From Rhodoplanes tepidamans (GTDB lineage Bacteria; Pseudomonadota; Alphaproteobacteria; Rhizobiales; Xanthobacteraceae), in contig NZ_JAUSUJ010000011.1 of the NCBI RefSeq assembly GCF_030813915.1, positions 143,126 through 207,125 of the forward strand: DNA of 64,000 nt, in the 5' to 3' direction. The position numbers were made by a program, and so were the translations under genes. The notes beneath the pieces are model-generated. The model searched no databases. It was not told the origin of the DNA and saw only the letters and a program-made list of their open reading frames with translations. Within the stretch, counting starts at the first letter, position 1. Each line of letters opens with the position of its first letter. Positions 38,352 to 46,962 of the stretch are shown here, one piece after another.

Positions 38352-38453
38352 GTCATGCCCGGCCTCGTGCCGGGCATCCACGGACGGCCGAAGCCCGTCA
38401 AGACCGGTGTGAAGACGTGGATGGCCGGGACGAGCCCGGCCATGCGCGTGACG
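38352..38453. repeat. REP-like intergenic palindrome, copy C (other subtype)
   Basis: Two hairpins, ATGCCCGGC-CTCGT-GCCGGGCAT and ATGGCCGGG-ACGAG-CCCGGCCAT, framed by GTCATGCCC and GCGTGACG, with inner ATCCACG / CGTGGAT. Lies between the convergent Bug and LLM genes; it may act as a transcription barrier. Confidence 0.8.
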
Positions 38454-38483
38454 CCGACGATCGTGCCGGATACGCCCCCGGCC

Positions 38484-39485
38484 TCACCGGCAGTGGGGCA
38501 TGATCTCCTCGGCGAACCAGTGGATCTGCTCGAGGTACTCGGACTGCGAGTTCACGGCGAGCGCCATGGCGGAGCAGTGGTCGACGCCCATCGCCTTCAG
38601 CTGGTGGATCTTGTCGATGATGAGCTGCGGCGAGCCGACCAGGTTGCCGGTGACCTGGTGGGCCGGGTCGCGGCCCGTATAGGCGAGGGATTTCCGGTGT
38701 GCGACGAGGCCGCTCTCCATGTAGGTCGCCTCGGCCGCCTCGTCGGTCTTGCCGATCAGCAGGGAGAACTGCGGCGCCACCTCGATCGACATCGGGTCGC
38801 GGCCGAGCTCCTCGGCGCGCCGGCGCAGGATCTGCACCCGCTCGGCGATCTCGTGGAACGGCCGCCAGCCGGGCAGCCAGCCGGCGCCGAGCCGGGCGGC
38901 ACGCTCGATCGCCTCCATGTTGTGGCCGCCGATGTAGAGCGCGAACGGCTTCTGCTTCGGCTTGGGAAACATCTCGAGATCGGTGAACGAGTAGTACTTG
39001 CCCTCGAAGGTCGAGACCTTGTCCTCGGTCAGCGTCTTGAAGCAGGCGAGGCCCTCGTCCAGCATGTCGCCGCGCCGCGCGCCCAGATAGCGCTTGCCGG
39101 CCCAGGCCTCGAATTCCTCCCGGTAGGCGCCGAGGCCCACCGCGAGGATCATCCGGCCGTTCGTCATCTGGTCGATGGTCGCGACCTGCTTGGCGAGGTA
39201 GACCGGCTCGCGCATCGGCATGACGAGCAGCGAGGTGCCGAGCCGGATGCGGCTCGTCGCCTGGCCGATCATGGCGAGCGTGATCAGCACGTCGTAGAAG
39301 TTCGGCGGCTCGGGGAAGATCTCGCGCACGTAGTGCTGCGTGGTGATGTGGTCGTTGCCGAACACCGCGTCGTAGCCGAGCTGCTCGCACAGCACGCCGG
39401 TCTTGATCAGGTCCTGCGGCTCGCAGAACGGGATCGGATAGACGAGGCCCTCGTATCCGGTCGCCAGGCACACCGAGAATTTCAT
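38484..39485 (-). CDS. LLM-class flavin-dependent oxidoreductase
   Basis: The protein has 333 residues with the bacterial luciferase-like fold. Start KFSVCLATGYEG, GYDAVFGNDHITTQ, IRLGTSLLVMPMREPVYLAKQVATID, TNGRMILAVGLGAYREEFEAWG and the phosphate loop are typical. With a reduced flavin from a reductase it would oxygenate a small organic molecule. ATG 39485 is preceded by GGAGTGAAGCGG; a GTG 9 bases upstream is the alternative. Cotranscribed with the M24 gene (45-base gap). Confidence 0.88.
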   Translation of the reverse strand: MKFSVCLATGYEGLVYPIPFCEPQDLIKTGVLCEQLGYDAVFGNDHITTQHYVREIFPEPPNFYDVLITLAMIGQATSRIRLGTSLLVMPMREPVYLAKQVATIDQMTNGRMILAVGLGAYREEFEAWAGKRYLGARRGDMLDEGLACFKTLTEDKVSTFEGKYYSFTDLEMFPKPKQKPFALYIGGHNMEAIERAARLGAGWLPGWRPFHEIAERVQILRRRAEELGRDPMSIEVAPQFSLLIGKTDEAAEATYMESGLVAHRKSLAYTGRDPAHQVTGNLVGSPQLIIDKIHQLKAMGVDHCSAMALAVNSQSEYLEQIHWFAEEIMPHCR

Positions 39486-39530
39486 CCGCTTCACTCCGAT
39501 CCGACCCTTGATCTCACACGCATGCCAGGC

Positions 39531-40712
39531 TCAGAGACGGCGCAGCGCCGTGTCGAGCGTCATCAGCGACTCGGCGCCGTCGCGTGTCACCCGCACCATG
39601 TCCTCGACCTGGATGCCGGCGAAGCCGAGCTCGTAGTAGGGCGTCTCGACGCAGATCACCATGTCCTCCTCCAGCACGCTCGTCGTGGAGGCGGCGATGT
39701 TGGGCGGGTCGTAGCCGTCCACGCCGATGCCGTGGCCGACATGGCTGCGGTCGAAATGCGGGATGCCCTCGCGCCGCACAGTCTCGACCACCTGCGCGAA
39801 CAGGTCGCGCACCTTCAGGCCCGGCCGGACGATGTCGTAGGCGCGCTTGACGCCCTTCTCGACCGCCGCGTAGTAGCGCGCCACCTTGGGGTCGGGCTCG
39901 CCGAGCACGGCGCCGCGCGACATGTCGGAGCGATAGTTGCGATAGCGGCCGCCGACGTCGAAGCGGATCAGGTCGCCGCGCTTCAGGGCGCGGTCGGAGG
40001 GCTGGACGTTGATCATCGCGCTGCGCGTGCCGAAGCCGATGCAGCCGACCACCGGGGCGGCGTCGTTGGTGACCAGATGGGCGTTGAAGGCGCGCAGCAT
40101 CTCGCGCTCGGTGACGCCCTCGGCGGCGATCGCGAGCGCCGCGTCGATGGCACCTTCGGTGATGCGGGCGGCCTTGCGCAGGATCGCGATCTCGTCGGCC
40201 GTCTTCACCGAGCGGACGTGCTCGAACAGCGCGAAGGCGCGCACGAAGGTGGCGTCGGGCAGCATCGCGACGAGCTGGTCCATGCACTGCGGCGTGATGC
40301 CCATCTCGTCGAGCCCGAAGCGGCCGCGGGCGAGGCCCTTCTCCTGGATGGCGGCGACCAGCGCCTCGACCGGGCCCTTGGCGGCCGGGCTCGCGAACAG
40401 GTCGCGCTGGAGCGTGTCGGCGGCGTCGAGCGTCGCCGTCGCGTCGACGTTCATCTCGAAATAGCCGTAGCGCCGGATCTCGGTCACCCGCAGATCCTGG
40501 TCGGGCACCAGGTCGAGAATGCCGGAATTGGCGACGATGCAGGGTGTCTCGTCCTTCGGCTGCAGGACGTAGGCCTGCGGGCCGCGGCGCACCCACTGCG
40601 ACATTGCCCAGAAGCCGCTCAGATAGGTGACGTTCTCGGGGCAGGTGGCGATCACGGCGTCGAGCCTCTCGCGCGCCATCACGGCCTGCAGGCGGGGAAG
40701 GTTGGTGAGCAT
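39531..40712 (-). CDS. M24 family peptidase (Xaa-Pro dipeptidase/creatinase-like)
   Basis: The protein has 393 residues. The N-terminal creatinase-type domain (about 1-140) is followed by the pita-bread domain. The five metal ligands are visible: Asp in RFDVGGRYRNYRSD (two), His in VGHGIGVDGYD, Glu in VCVETPYYEL and Glu in GIQVEDMVRV. It may cleave a proline dipeptide or a C-N bond as in creatinase; sequence alone cannot decide. First gene of the divergent minus-strand transcription unit; operator candidate 2 lies 20 bases upstream of its ATG. Confidence 0.88.
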   Translation of the reverse strand: MLTNLPRLQAVMARERLDAVIATCPENVTYLSGFWAMSQWVRRGPQAYVLQPKDETPCIVANSGILDLVPDQDLRVTEIRRYGYFEMNVDATATLDAADTLQRDLFASPAAKGPVEALVAAIQEKGLARGRFGLDEMGITPQCMDQLVAMLPDATFVRAFALFEHVRSVKTADEIAILRKAARITEGAIDAALAIAAEGVTEREMLRAFNAHLVTNDAAPVVGCIGFGTRSAMINVQPSDRALKRGDLIRFDVGGRYRNYRSDMSRGAVLGEPDPKVARYYAAVEKGVKRAYDIVRPGLKVRDLFAQVVETVRREGIPHFDRSHVGHGIGVDGYDPPNIAASTTSVLEEDMVICVETPYYELGFAGIQVEDMVRVTRDGAESLMTLDTALRRL

Positions 40713-40731
40713 CCGCGATCTCGATCTGCTG

Positions 40732-40750
40732 TGTACCGAAAATCGGTACA
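40732..40750. promoter_or_regulatory. Palindromic operator candidate 2 (perfect)
   Basis: TGTACCGA-AAA-TCGGTACA, a perfect 8-bp inverted repeat with AAA centre in the divergent region between the M24 gene and the molybdenum hydroxylase. It sits next to an AT-rich segment. See candidates 1 and 3. Confidence 0.7.
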
Positions 40751-40859
40751 GTGTTTCAAAATAGTGTGGCCGGGCCCGCCCGCGAAGTCAATCGGCGGCC
40801 GTCCGGGGCGCGGAGCAAATTGACAACGACGGCGGCGCGATGCGACTGTCCTGGAACAG

Positions 40860-40878
40860 TGTCCCGTTATCAGGTGCA
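40860..40878. promoter_or_regulatory. Palindromic operator candidate 3 (weak)
   Basis: TGTCCCGTTATCAGGTGCA matches the motif at 12 of 19 positions (left half 6 of 7, right half 5 of 7), 66 bases before the hydroxylase start and 110 bases from candidate 2 on the other side. Confidence 0.4.
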
Positions 40879-40943
40879 CGTTCCGGACGACGTCCGGGCG
40901 CGCACCCGCGGGACGCGCCGGTCCCGCCGCTCCGGAGCTCTCG

Positions 40944-41813
40944 GTGAAGCCGCCGCCCTTCGACTACGCCTGCCCGACGTCGCTCGCCGAGGCGATCGAT
41001 CTCATCGCCCGCCACGACGGCGACGCCAAGCCGATCGCCGGCGGCCAGAGCCTGATGCCGATGCTCGCCTTCCGGCTCGCGGCGCCGACGCTGCTGGTCG
41101 ACCTGCGCCGCGTGCCCGGCCTCGACGGCATCACGGTGGACGACGACGGCGTCATGCTCGGAGCGCGGGTGCGCTGGTGCGACATCGAGGCCGATGCGCG
41201 GCTCGCCGCCGCCTGTCCGCTGCTCGCCGCCGCGATCCCGCACGTCGCCCATTATCAGATCCGCAACCGCGGCACCGTCGGCGGCAGCCTCGCACACGCC
41301 GATCCGGCCGCCGAGCTGCCGGCCGTGGCGCTCGCCTGCGCGGCCGAGATCGTCGCGCAGGGGCCCGAGGGTCGCCGCACGATCGCCGCCGACGACTTCC
41401 TGGTCGGTCCGCTCACCACGGCGCTCGAGCCGACCGAGCTGATCGTCGCGGTGCGGTTTCCGCCGTGGCCGGCCGGGCGCCACCACGGCTTCGCCGAGTT
41501 CTCCCGGCGCAAGGGCGACTTCGCCATCGTCGGGGTCGCGCTGTTCTTCGACGACGCGGACGGGGCGATCGCCGGTGCGACCGTCGTCGCCTTCGGCATC
41601 GGCGACCGGCCGCAGCGCCTCGCCGCCGCCGAGGAGGTGCTGAACGGCGCCGCCCCGTCGGCCGAGCTGTTCGCCCGAGCCGCCGCGGCGGCGGCCGACT
41701 CGGTCGAGCCGCAGACCGACATCCACGCCGACGGCGACTATCGCCGGGCGCTGCTCGCCACCCTCCTCGAACGCACGCTCGCGCAGAGCGCAGGTCTGGC
41801 CTCCGCATCATGA
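40944..41813 (+). CDS. FAD-binding (medium) subunit of a molybdenum hydroxylase
   Basis: The protein has 289 residues and is the FAD subunit of the xanthine-oxidase/CO-dehydrogenase family. FAD motifs AGGQSLMPML (32-41) and NRGTVGGSLAHADPAAELP (107-125) are conserved. It passes electrons from the FeS subunit to the final acceptor. GTG 40944 after CCGGAG is the start; the stop overlaps the next ATG by four bases (ATGA). First gene of a FAD-FeS-Mo operon as in coxMSL. Confidence 0.93.
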   Translation: MKPPPFDYACPTSLAEAIDLIARHDGDAKPIAGGQSLMPMLAFRLAAPTLLVDLRRVPGLDGITVDDDGVMLGARVRWCDIEADARLAAACPLLAAAIPHVAHYQIRNRGTVGGSLAHADPAAELPAVALACAAEIVAQGPEGRRTIAADDFLVGPLTTALEPTELIVAVRFPPWPAGRHHGFAEFSRRKGDFAIVGVALFFDDADGAIAGATVVAFGIGDRPQRLAAAEEVLNGAAPSAELFARAAAAAADSVEPQTDIHADGDYRRALLATLLERTLAQSAGLASAS

Positions 41814-42310
41814 CCACGGCCCGCATCACCCTGACGATCAACGGCACCGCGACGACGCTCGACGTGCCGGTCCGCATGACTCTCGCCGACGCCCTGCGGG
41901 AGAAGGCGCGGCTCACCGGCACCCATGTCGCCTGCGAGCACGGCGTCTGCGGCGCCTGCACGGTGCTGGTCGACGGGCTCGCGGTGCGCTCCTGCCTGAT
42001 GCTCGCCGTGCAGGCGGACGGCGCCGCCGTCACCACGGTCGAGGGCCTCGCCCGCGACGGTGCGCTGTCGCCCCTGCAGGCGGCGTTCCGCGACCACCAC
42101 GCGCTCCAGTGCGGCTTCTGCACGCCCGGCATCCTCACCACCATGCACGCGCTGCTGACGGCGGAGCCGGACGCCGACGAGGCGCGCATCCGCGACGTGC
42201 TGTCGGGCAATCTGTGCCGCTGCACCGGCTATCTGCCGATCGTCGAGGCGGTGCTGGCGGCGCGCGACGCCTACCGGGCGCCGGACGGCGGGCCGGAGGC
42301 CGCGCGATGA
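41810..42310 (+). CDS. 2Fe-2S (small) subunit of a molybdenum hydroxylase
   Basis: The protein has 166 residues with two [2Fe-2S] domains. The plant-ferredoxin-type cluster is CEHGVCGACTVL...SC, and the second is CGFCTPGI with CRCTGY. It carries electrons from the molybdenum centre to FAD. Its stop overlaps the next ATG by four bases. Confidence 0.95.
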   Translation: MTTARITLTINGTATTLDVPVRMTLADALREKARLTGTHVACEHGVCGACTVLVDGLAVRSCLMLAVQADGAAVTTVEGLARDGALSPLQAAFRDHHALQCGFCTPGILTTMHALLTAEPDADEARIRDVLSGNLCRCTGYLPIVEAVLAARDAYRAPDGGPEAAR

Positions 42311-44622
42311 GCCGGCCGAACGCCTGGATCGGCAGCCCGGTCCCGCGGGTCGAGGACGAGCGGCTCGTCACCGGGCGCGGCCGCTTCGTCGGCGACCTCG
42401 TGCCCGAGCGGCTGCTGCACGCCGTGATGCTGCGCAGTCCGCAGGCGCACGGGAGTCTGCGCAGCATCGATGCGGGCGCCGCGCGCGACCTGCCCGGCGT
42501 CGTCGCCGTGTTCACGGCCGCCGACGTCGGGGCGGCCGGCGCCGTGCCGCTGATCCCGCAGCGCCAGCACGCGCTGCCGGAGGGCGAGGCCTACCGTCAG
42601 CCGGTGATCGCGGTCGACAAGGTCCGCTATGTCGGCGAGCCGGTCGCCGTGGTCATCGCCGAGGACCCGGCGATCGCCGAGGACGCGCTGGAGCTGATCG
42701 AGGTCGACATCGACCCGCTGCCGCCGGTCGCCGACCATGTCGCGGCGGACTCCGATGCCGCGCTGCTGTTCGAGGCGGCCGGCTCGAACCGCATCGCCGT
42801 GCTGCGGGCCCGCGCCGGCGACGCCGACGCCGCCTTCGCGGCGGCCGACTACACCCGCCGCGCGCAGTTCGGCATCCAGCGGCACACGGCGCTGCCGATG
42901 GAGCCGCGCGGCCTGTGCGCCACCTTCGACCCCGCGAGCGGCCGGCTGGTCCTCTACGGCGCCACCAAGGTGCCGTACTACAACCGCCGCGCGCTCGCCG
43001 GCATGCTCGGCCTCGACATCGCCGCCGTCGACCTGATCGAGGTCGATGTCGGCGGCGGCTTCGGCGCCCGCGGCGAGATCTATCCCGAGGACTTCCTGGT
43101 CCCGTTCGCCGCCATGCGGCTCGGCGCCGCGGTGCGCTGGATCGAGGACCGCCGCGAGCACCTGTCCGCCTGCAATCACGCCCGCGAGTTCCACGCCGAC
43201 CTGGAGATCGCCTGCCGGCGCGACGGCACCGTGCTGGCGCTGCGCGGCCGCGTCGACGCCGACCTCGGCGCCTATGCGCGCACCAACGGCTTCACGCCGC
43301 CCCGCAACGTCGTGCAGTTCATGCCCGGTCCGTACCGGATCGATCATGTCGCGATCGACGGCCATCTGCTCGTCACCAACAAGACGCCGGCCGGCACCTA
43401 TCGCGGGCCCGGGCGGTTCGAGACCAGCTTCTTCTGCGAGCGGCTGTTCGACATGGCGGCGCACGACCTCGGCATCGACCCGGTCGCGTTCCGCCGCCGC
43501 AACCTGCTGCGCAAGGACGAGCTGCCGCGGCCGTTCCCCGGGATCGTCGGCGTCGACGCCGCGACCGAGCTCGACAACGGCGACTACGCCTTCGTCTTCC
43601 AGCGCTGCCTCGACGACTTCGGCTGGACCGAGAAGGCGGCGCTGCAGGGCCGGCTGATCGACGGCCGCTACCATGGCATCGCGGTGGCGAGCTTCATCGA
43701 GGGCGGCGGCGGCGCGCCGCGCGAGAACGCCCGCATCACGGTCGAGGCCGACGGCGGCGTCGCCGTGGACGTCGGCTCGTCGGCGATCGGGCAGGGGCTC
43801 GCGACCGTGCTGTCGCAGATCGCCGCCGACGCGCTCGGCCTGCCGATGAGCGCGGTGACGCTGCGCCACGGCTCGACCACGCTGGTGACCGAGGGCTTCG
43901 GCTCCAACCATTCGCGCTCCACCGTGATGGGCGGCTCGGCGATCCTGGTCGCCGCCGAGGCGCTGCTGGCGGAGCTGCGCACCGTCGCGGCGGCCGAGCT
44001 CGGCGGCGCCGCGACGGACGTCCGCATCGCCGACGGCGTCGTGCACGGGGCGGCGGGACAGCGGCCGCTGTCGGCGTTCGCCGGCCTGTCGGTCGAGCGC
44101 ACCTATCACAACACGAAGTACACCTACAGCTACGGCACCCACGCCGCTCACGTGGCGGTCGACCCGCGCACCGGCCACGTCGAGGTGATCGACTACGTGA
44201 CGGTCGAGGACGTCGGCCGCGTGATCAATCCGGCGACCCTGCACGGCCAGGTGATCGGCGCCGTCGTACAGGGGCTCGGCAGCGTGTTCCTCGAGCATCT
44301 CGTCTACGACGAGACCGGCCAGCTCCTCACCGGCTCGCTCGCCGACTATCTGGTGCCGACCGCCACCGACGTGCCGCGCATCCGCGGCGTCTCGCTCGGC
44401 CTGGAACGCTGCCCCAACAATCCGCTCGGTGCCAAGGGCGCCGGCGAGGGCGGCCTGATCGCCACCGGCGGCGTGATCGCCAACGCGGTCGCGGCGGCGT
44501 TGCGCTCCTTCGGGGTCGAGCCCAATCACCTGCCGCTGTCGCCGCCGCGCGTCTGGCGGCTGATCCAAGAGGCCCGCCGGCGGCAGGCCACACCACACGA
44601 GACCGGTCAGGGGGCCGCATGA
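42307..44622 (+). CDS. Molybdopterin-binding (large) catalytic subunit of a molybdenum hydroxylase
   Basis: The protein has 771 residues, the catalytic subunit with Mo-pyranopterin (cytosine dinucleotide). Features: PVPRVEDERLVTGRGRFVGD start, VDVGGGFGARGEIYPED, the loop TYRGPGRFE, GSSAIGQGLATVLSQI and KGAGEGGLIATGGVIANAV with the catalytic Glu near residue 712. The loop lacks the CoxL AYRCSFR sequence, so it is not a CO dehydrogenase but a hydroxylase of an aldehyde or N-heterocycle. It should insert water-derived oxygen in the substrate. The LLM gene starts within its stop. Confidence 0.93.
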   Translation: MSRPNAWIGSPVPRVEDERLVTGRGRFVGDLVPERLLHAVMLRSPQAHGSLRSIDAGAARDLPGVVAVFTAADVGAAGAVPLIPQRQHALPEGEAYRQPVIAVDKVRYVGEPVAVVIAEDPAIAEDALELIEVDIDPLPPVADHVAADSDAALLFEAAGSNRIAVLRARAGDADAAFAAADYTRRAQFGIQRHTALPMEPRGLCATFDPASGRLVLYGATKVPYYNRRALAGMLGLDIAAVDLIEVDVGGGFGARGEIYPEDFLVPFAAMRLGAAVRWIEDRREHLSACNHAREFHADLEIACRRDGTVLALRGRVDADLGAYARTNGFTPPRNVVQFMPGPYRIDHVAIDGHLLVTNKTPAGTYRGPGRFETSFFCERLFDMAAHDLGIDPVAFRRRNLLRKDELPRPFPGIVGVDAATELDNGDYAFVFQRCLDDFGWTEKAALQGRLIDGRYHGIAVASFIEGGGGAPRENARITVEADGGVAVDVGSSAIGQGLATVLSQIAADALGLPMSAVTLRHGSTTLVTEGFGSNHSRSTVMGGSAILVAAEALLAELRTVAAAELGGAATDVRIADGVVHGAAGQRPLSAFAGLSVERTYHNTKYTYSYGTHAAHVAVDPRTGHVEVIDYVTVEDVGRVINPATLHGQVIGAVVQGLGSVFLEHLVYDETGQLLTGSLADYLVPTATDVPRIRGVSLGLERCPNNPLGAKGAGEGGLIATGGVIANAVAAALRSFGVEPNHLPLSPPRVWRLIQEARRRQATPHETGQGAA

Positions 44623-45647
44623 CGTCGCTGCCGCAACTCGGGATCCGCCTGCATGGCGGCCAGACGCCGGGCGCCTGCGTGGCGCTCGCCACCGCCGCCG
44701 ACGCGGCCGGCCTCTCCGGCCTGTGGTTCGCCGAGAACGCCTTCGCCCGCGGCATCCTGCCGGCCGCCGCGGCCTGCGCGCTGGCGACGCGGCGGGTGGC
44801 CATCAATGCCGGCGTGTTCAATCCGTTCAGCCGGCACCCGACCATGATGGCGATGGAGATCGGCGCGATCGACGAGCTGTCGAACGGCCGCGCCGGCCTG
44901 TCGATCGGATCCGGCATCGCCTCCGCGGTGGCGAAGCTCGGCATGAACGCCGAGAAGCCGGTGCCGGCGCTGCGCGACACGCTGGTGATCGTGCGCGGCC
45001 TGCTGCGCGGCGAGGAGGTCGATCACGCCGGTCCCGCCTTCACGGCCCGCAAGGTGAGGCTCGACCACGCGGCGCGCGCCGACATCCCGATCCTGGTCGC
45101 CGGCCGCGGCAATCTCACCGCCCGGCTCGCCGGCGAGCTGGCCGACGGGCTGATCGTCTCCAACATGTGCTCGGCCGCCTTCGCGGGCCGGGTCGGGGCC
45201 CTGATGCAGGAGGCGCGGCAGGCGGCCGGCCGGACCGGCCGGGCCCGCGTCGTGCAGTACCTGCCGTGCGCCGTCCACCGCGACCGTGCCGTCGCGCTCG
45301 CCGCCGGCAAGCGCGCGGTCGGCGCCATGGTGCCGGGCTTCTGGGCGCTCGGCCAGCGGCTCGCCTCGGCCAAGGAGGCGCTCACCGACGGCACCGGCAT
45401 CGCCGAGGCGGAGTTCGCCGCCGCCGCCGCCCGTCTGCGCGCCGGCGAGGACGCCGCCGCCGTGCTGGACGAACGCTACACGGACGCCTTCGCGCTCGCC
45501 GGCACGCCCGACGACTGCCTCGCCGCGGCGGCGCGCTACGCCGCGGCCGGCGTGACCGAGCTCGCCCTCACCTTCGAGGGCGAGACCGCCGCCGCCGACA
45601 TCGCCACCATCGGGGCGGCGCTCGGCGCCGCCGCGGGCCGGGCGTGA
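44619..45647 (+). CDS. LLM-class flavin-dependent oxidoreductase
   Basis: The protein has 342 residues with the luciferase-like TIM barrel: start QLGIRLHGGQTPGACVALA, AGLSGLWFAENAF, RVAINAGVFNPFSRHPTMMAMEIGAIDELSNGR and a C-terminal Gly/Ala-rich part. It may monooxygenate the hydroxylated product of the molybdenum enzyme. Its ATG overlaps the large-subunit stop (ATGA), so it is in the same operon, distinct in sequence from the LLM enzyme at 38.5 kb. Confidence 0.88.
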   Translation: MTSLPQLGIRLHGGQTPGACVALATAADAAGLSGLWFAENAFARGILPAAAACALATRRVAINAGVFNPFSRHPTMMAMEIGAIDELSNGRAGLSIGSGIASAVAKLGMNAEKPVPALRDTLVIVRGLLRGEEVDHAGPAFTARKVRLDHAARADIPILVAGRGNLTARLAGELADGLIVSNMCSAAFAGRVGALMQEARQAAGRTGRARVVQYLPCAVHRDRAVALAAGKRAVGAMVPGFWALGQRLASAKEALTDGTGIAEAEFAAAAARLRAGEDAAAVLDERYTDAFALAGTPDDCLAAAARYAAAGVTELALTFEGETAAADIATIGAALGAAAGRA

Positions 45648-45714
45648 TGGACAAGCGCCGCGACCTGCGCTTGTGTGCGCGCCCGGGGTCCCTCCGGAGA
45701 CACGGGGAGGCGTG

Positions 45715-46536
45715 ATGGCGGCGATCGGCAGGGCAGGGGCCGAGAAATCCGAGCGGCAGAGCGCCGAGAATCAGTCGGTGGCGCGGGCCCTCGCGGTGCT
45801 GGATCTGCTGGCCGAGCAGGCCGAGCCGCTCGGCGTGCGGGAGATCGCCCGCCGGCTCGGGCTGGCGCCGTCGATCGCCCAGCGGCTGATCAGGACGCTC
45901 GCCAACGCCGGCTATCTCGAGCAGGTCGACGCGACGCTGCGCTACCGCATCGGCTACAAGGCGTTCCATGTCGGCAACGCCTTCGTCGGCCAGAGCAGCC
46001 TGCACGCGGCCGTGATGCCGGAGCTCTACGCGCTGGCCGAGCAGGAGGTCAGCGGCTTCCTCGGCGTGCGGCGCGACCGCAGCGTCGTCTATCTCGCCAC
46101 CGTGCAGAGCACCGGGCCGATCGCCGTCAACCACCGCCCCGGCGCCCAGACGCATCTGCACTCGACCGCCATGGGCAAGGCGCTGCTCGCCGAGATGAGC
46201 GACGAGGAGGTGCGCGCGCTGCTCTCGCACAGGCCGCTGCCGAAGCTCACCGAGCGCACCAAGGTGGCGCTGCCGCAGCTCGTCGCCGAGCTCGCGACCA
46301 TCCGGCGGCTCGGCTACGCGACCAGCGACCAGGAGAACCGGCAGGGCTTCTTCTCGGTCGGCGCCGTGGTGCGCGACGCGACCGGCGCCGCCGTCGCGGT
46401 GATCAGCGGCGCCGTGCCGACCGCCGGCCTCAAGAGCCAGGACCGCGGCCGTATCGCCCGCCTGGTGCTGACCGCCGCGACCAACGCGTCGCGCAGGCTC
46501 GGCGCGCCGGCGGCCCGCGCCGTCCTCGCCCGCTGA
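45715..46536 (+). CDS. IclR family transcriptional regulator
   Basis: The protein has 273 residues. An N-terminal winged helix (SVARALAVLDLLAEQAEPLGVREIARRLGLAPSIAQRLIRTL, about 22-64) is followed by the GAF-like effector domain (about 90-265: HSTAMGKALLAEM, TSDQENRQGFFSVGAVVRD). It likely controls the hydroxylase/LLM and M20 genes through the TGTACCG-N5-CGGTACA palindromes. ATG 45715 follows GGAGGCG. It lies 67 bases after the LLM gene, in the same direction. Confidence 0.92.
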   Translation: MAAIGRAGAEKSERQSAENQSVARALAVLDLLAEQAEPLGVREIARRLGLAPSIAQRLIRTLANAGYLEQVDATLRYRIGYKAFHVGNAFVGQSSLHAAVMPELYALAEQEVSGFLGVRRDRSVVYLATVQSTGPIAVNHRPGAQTHLHSTAMGKALLAEMSDEEVRALLSHRPLPKLTERTKVALPQLVAELATIRRLGYATSDQENRQGFFSVGAVVRDATGAAVAVISGAVPTAGLKSQDRGRIARLVLTAATNASRRLGAPAARAVLAR

Positions 46537-46962
46537 TCAGTCGCGAGCGGAGACCTGCCGTCGCCGTGCAGGGCGGCCCGCCGGTCCCGGCCGGCCGGCG
46601 AGGCGCAGCAGCAGCGCCGCGAGGGCGATCCCGGCGAGAGCGCCGAGCGTGTCGACCGCGAGGTCCGACCAGCGCGCGTGACGCCCGGGCGCCAGCACCT
46701 GGATCAGCTCGACCCCGGCCGTGAAGAGGATCGCGGCGGCGGCCTGGAGCCGCCAGCGGCCCGGGGCGGCGAGCCCGGAGGCGAGGCCGAGCAGCAGGAA
46801 GATCGCGGCGTGCTCGACCGCCTGCGGCGCCGCCACCGGGCGCAGCCCGGGCGGCACCACCGACAGCGTCACGATCGCCAGCGCGACCGCGGCCGCGGCG
46901 AGGCGGCCCGCCTTCTCGACGGCCCGGACGGCGGGCGTCCGGCCGTCGGCCATGTCGGTCAT
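46537..46962 (-). CDS. VanZ-like membrane protein
   Basis: The protein has 141 residues, with about four hydrophobic helices. It shows the VanZ family pattern VEHAAIFLLLGLASGLA, VELIQVLAPGRHARWSDLAVDTLGALAGIA; the PGR...D...N/D segment is the family mark. VanZ-like proteins have poorly known roles and often lie in polysaccharide clusters. ATG 46962 overlaps the GT stop by four bases, so it is the last gene of the exopolysaccharide operon. Confidence 0.82.
   Translation of the reverse strand: MTDMADGRTPAVRAVEKAGRLAAAAVALAIVTLSVVPPGLRPVAAPQAVEHAAIFLLLGLASGLAAPGRWRLQAAAAILFTAGVELIQVLAPGRHARWSDLAVDTLGALAGIALAALLLRLAGRPGPAGRPARRRQVSARD

Noticed and set aside
36618..40823. 1401-codon plus-strand frame
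   Set aside because: It runs across an M20 gene, Bug gene, an intergenic palindrome and the antisense of LLM and M24 genes, so it cannot be one gene.
42307..44622. CO dehydrogenase large subunit (coxL)
   Set aside because: The active-site loop is TYRGPGR, not the Cys-containing AYRCSFR loop of true CO dehydrogenases.
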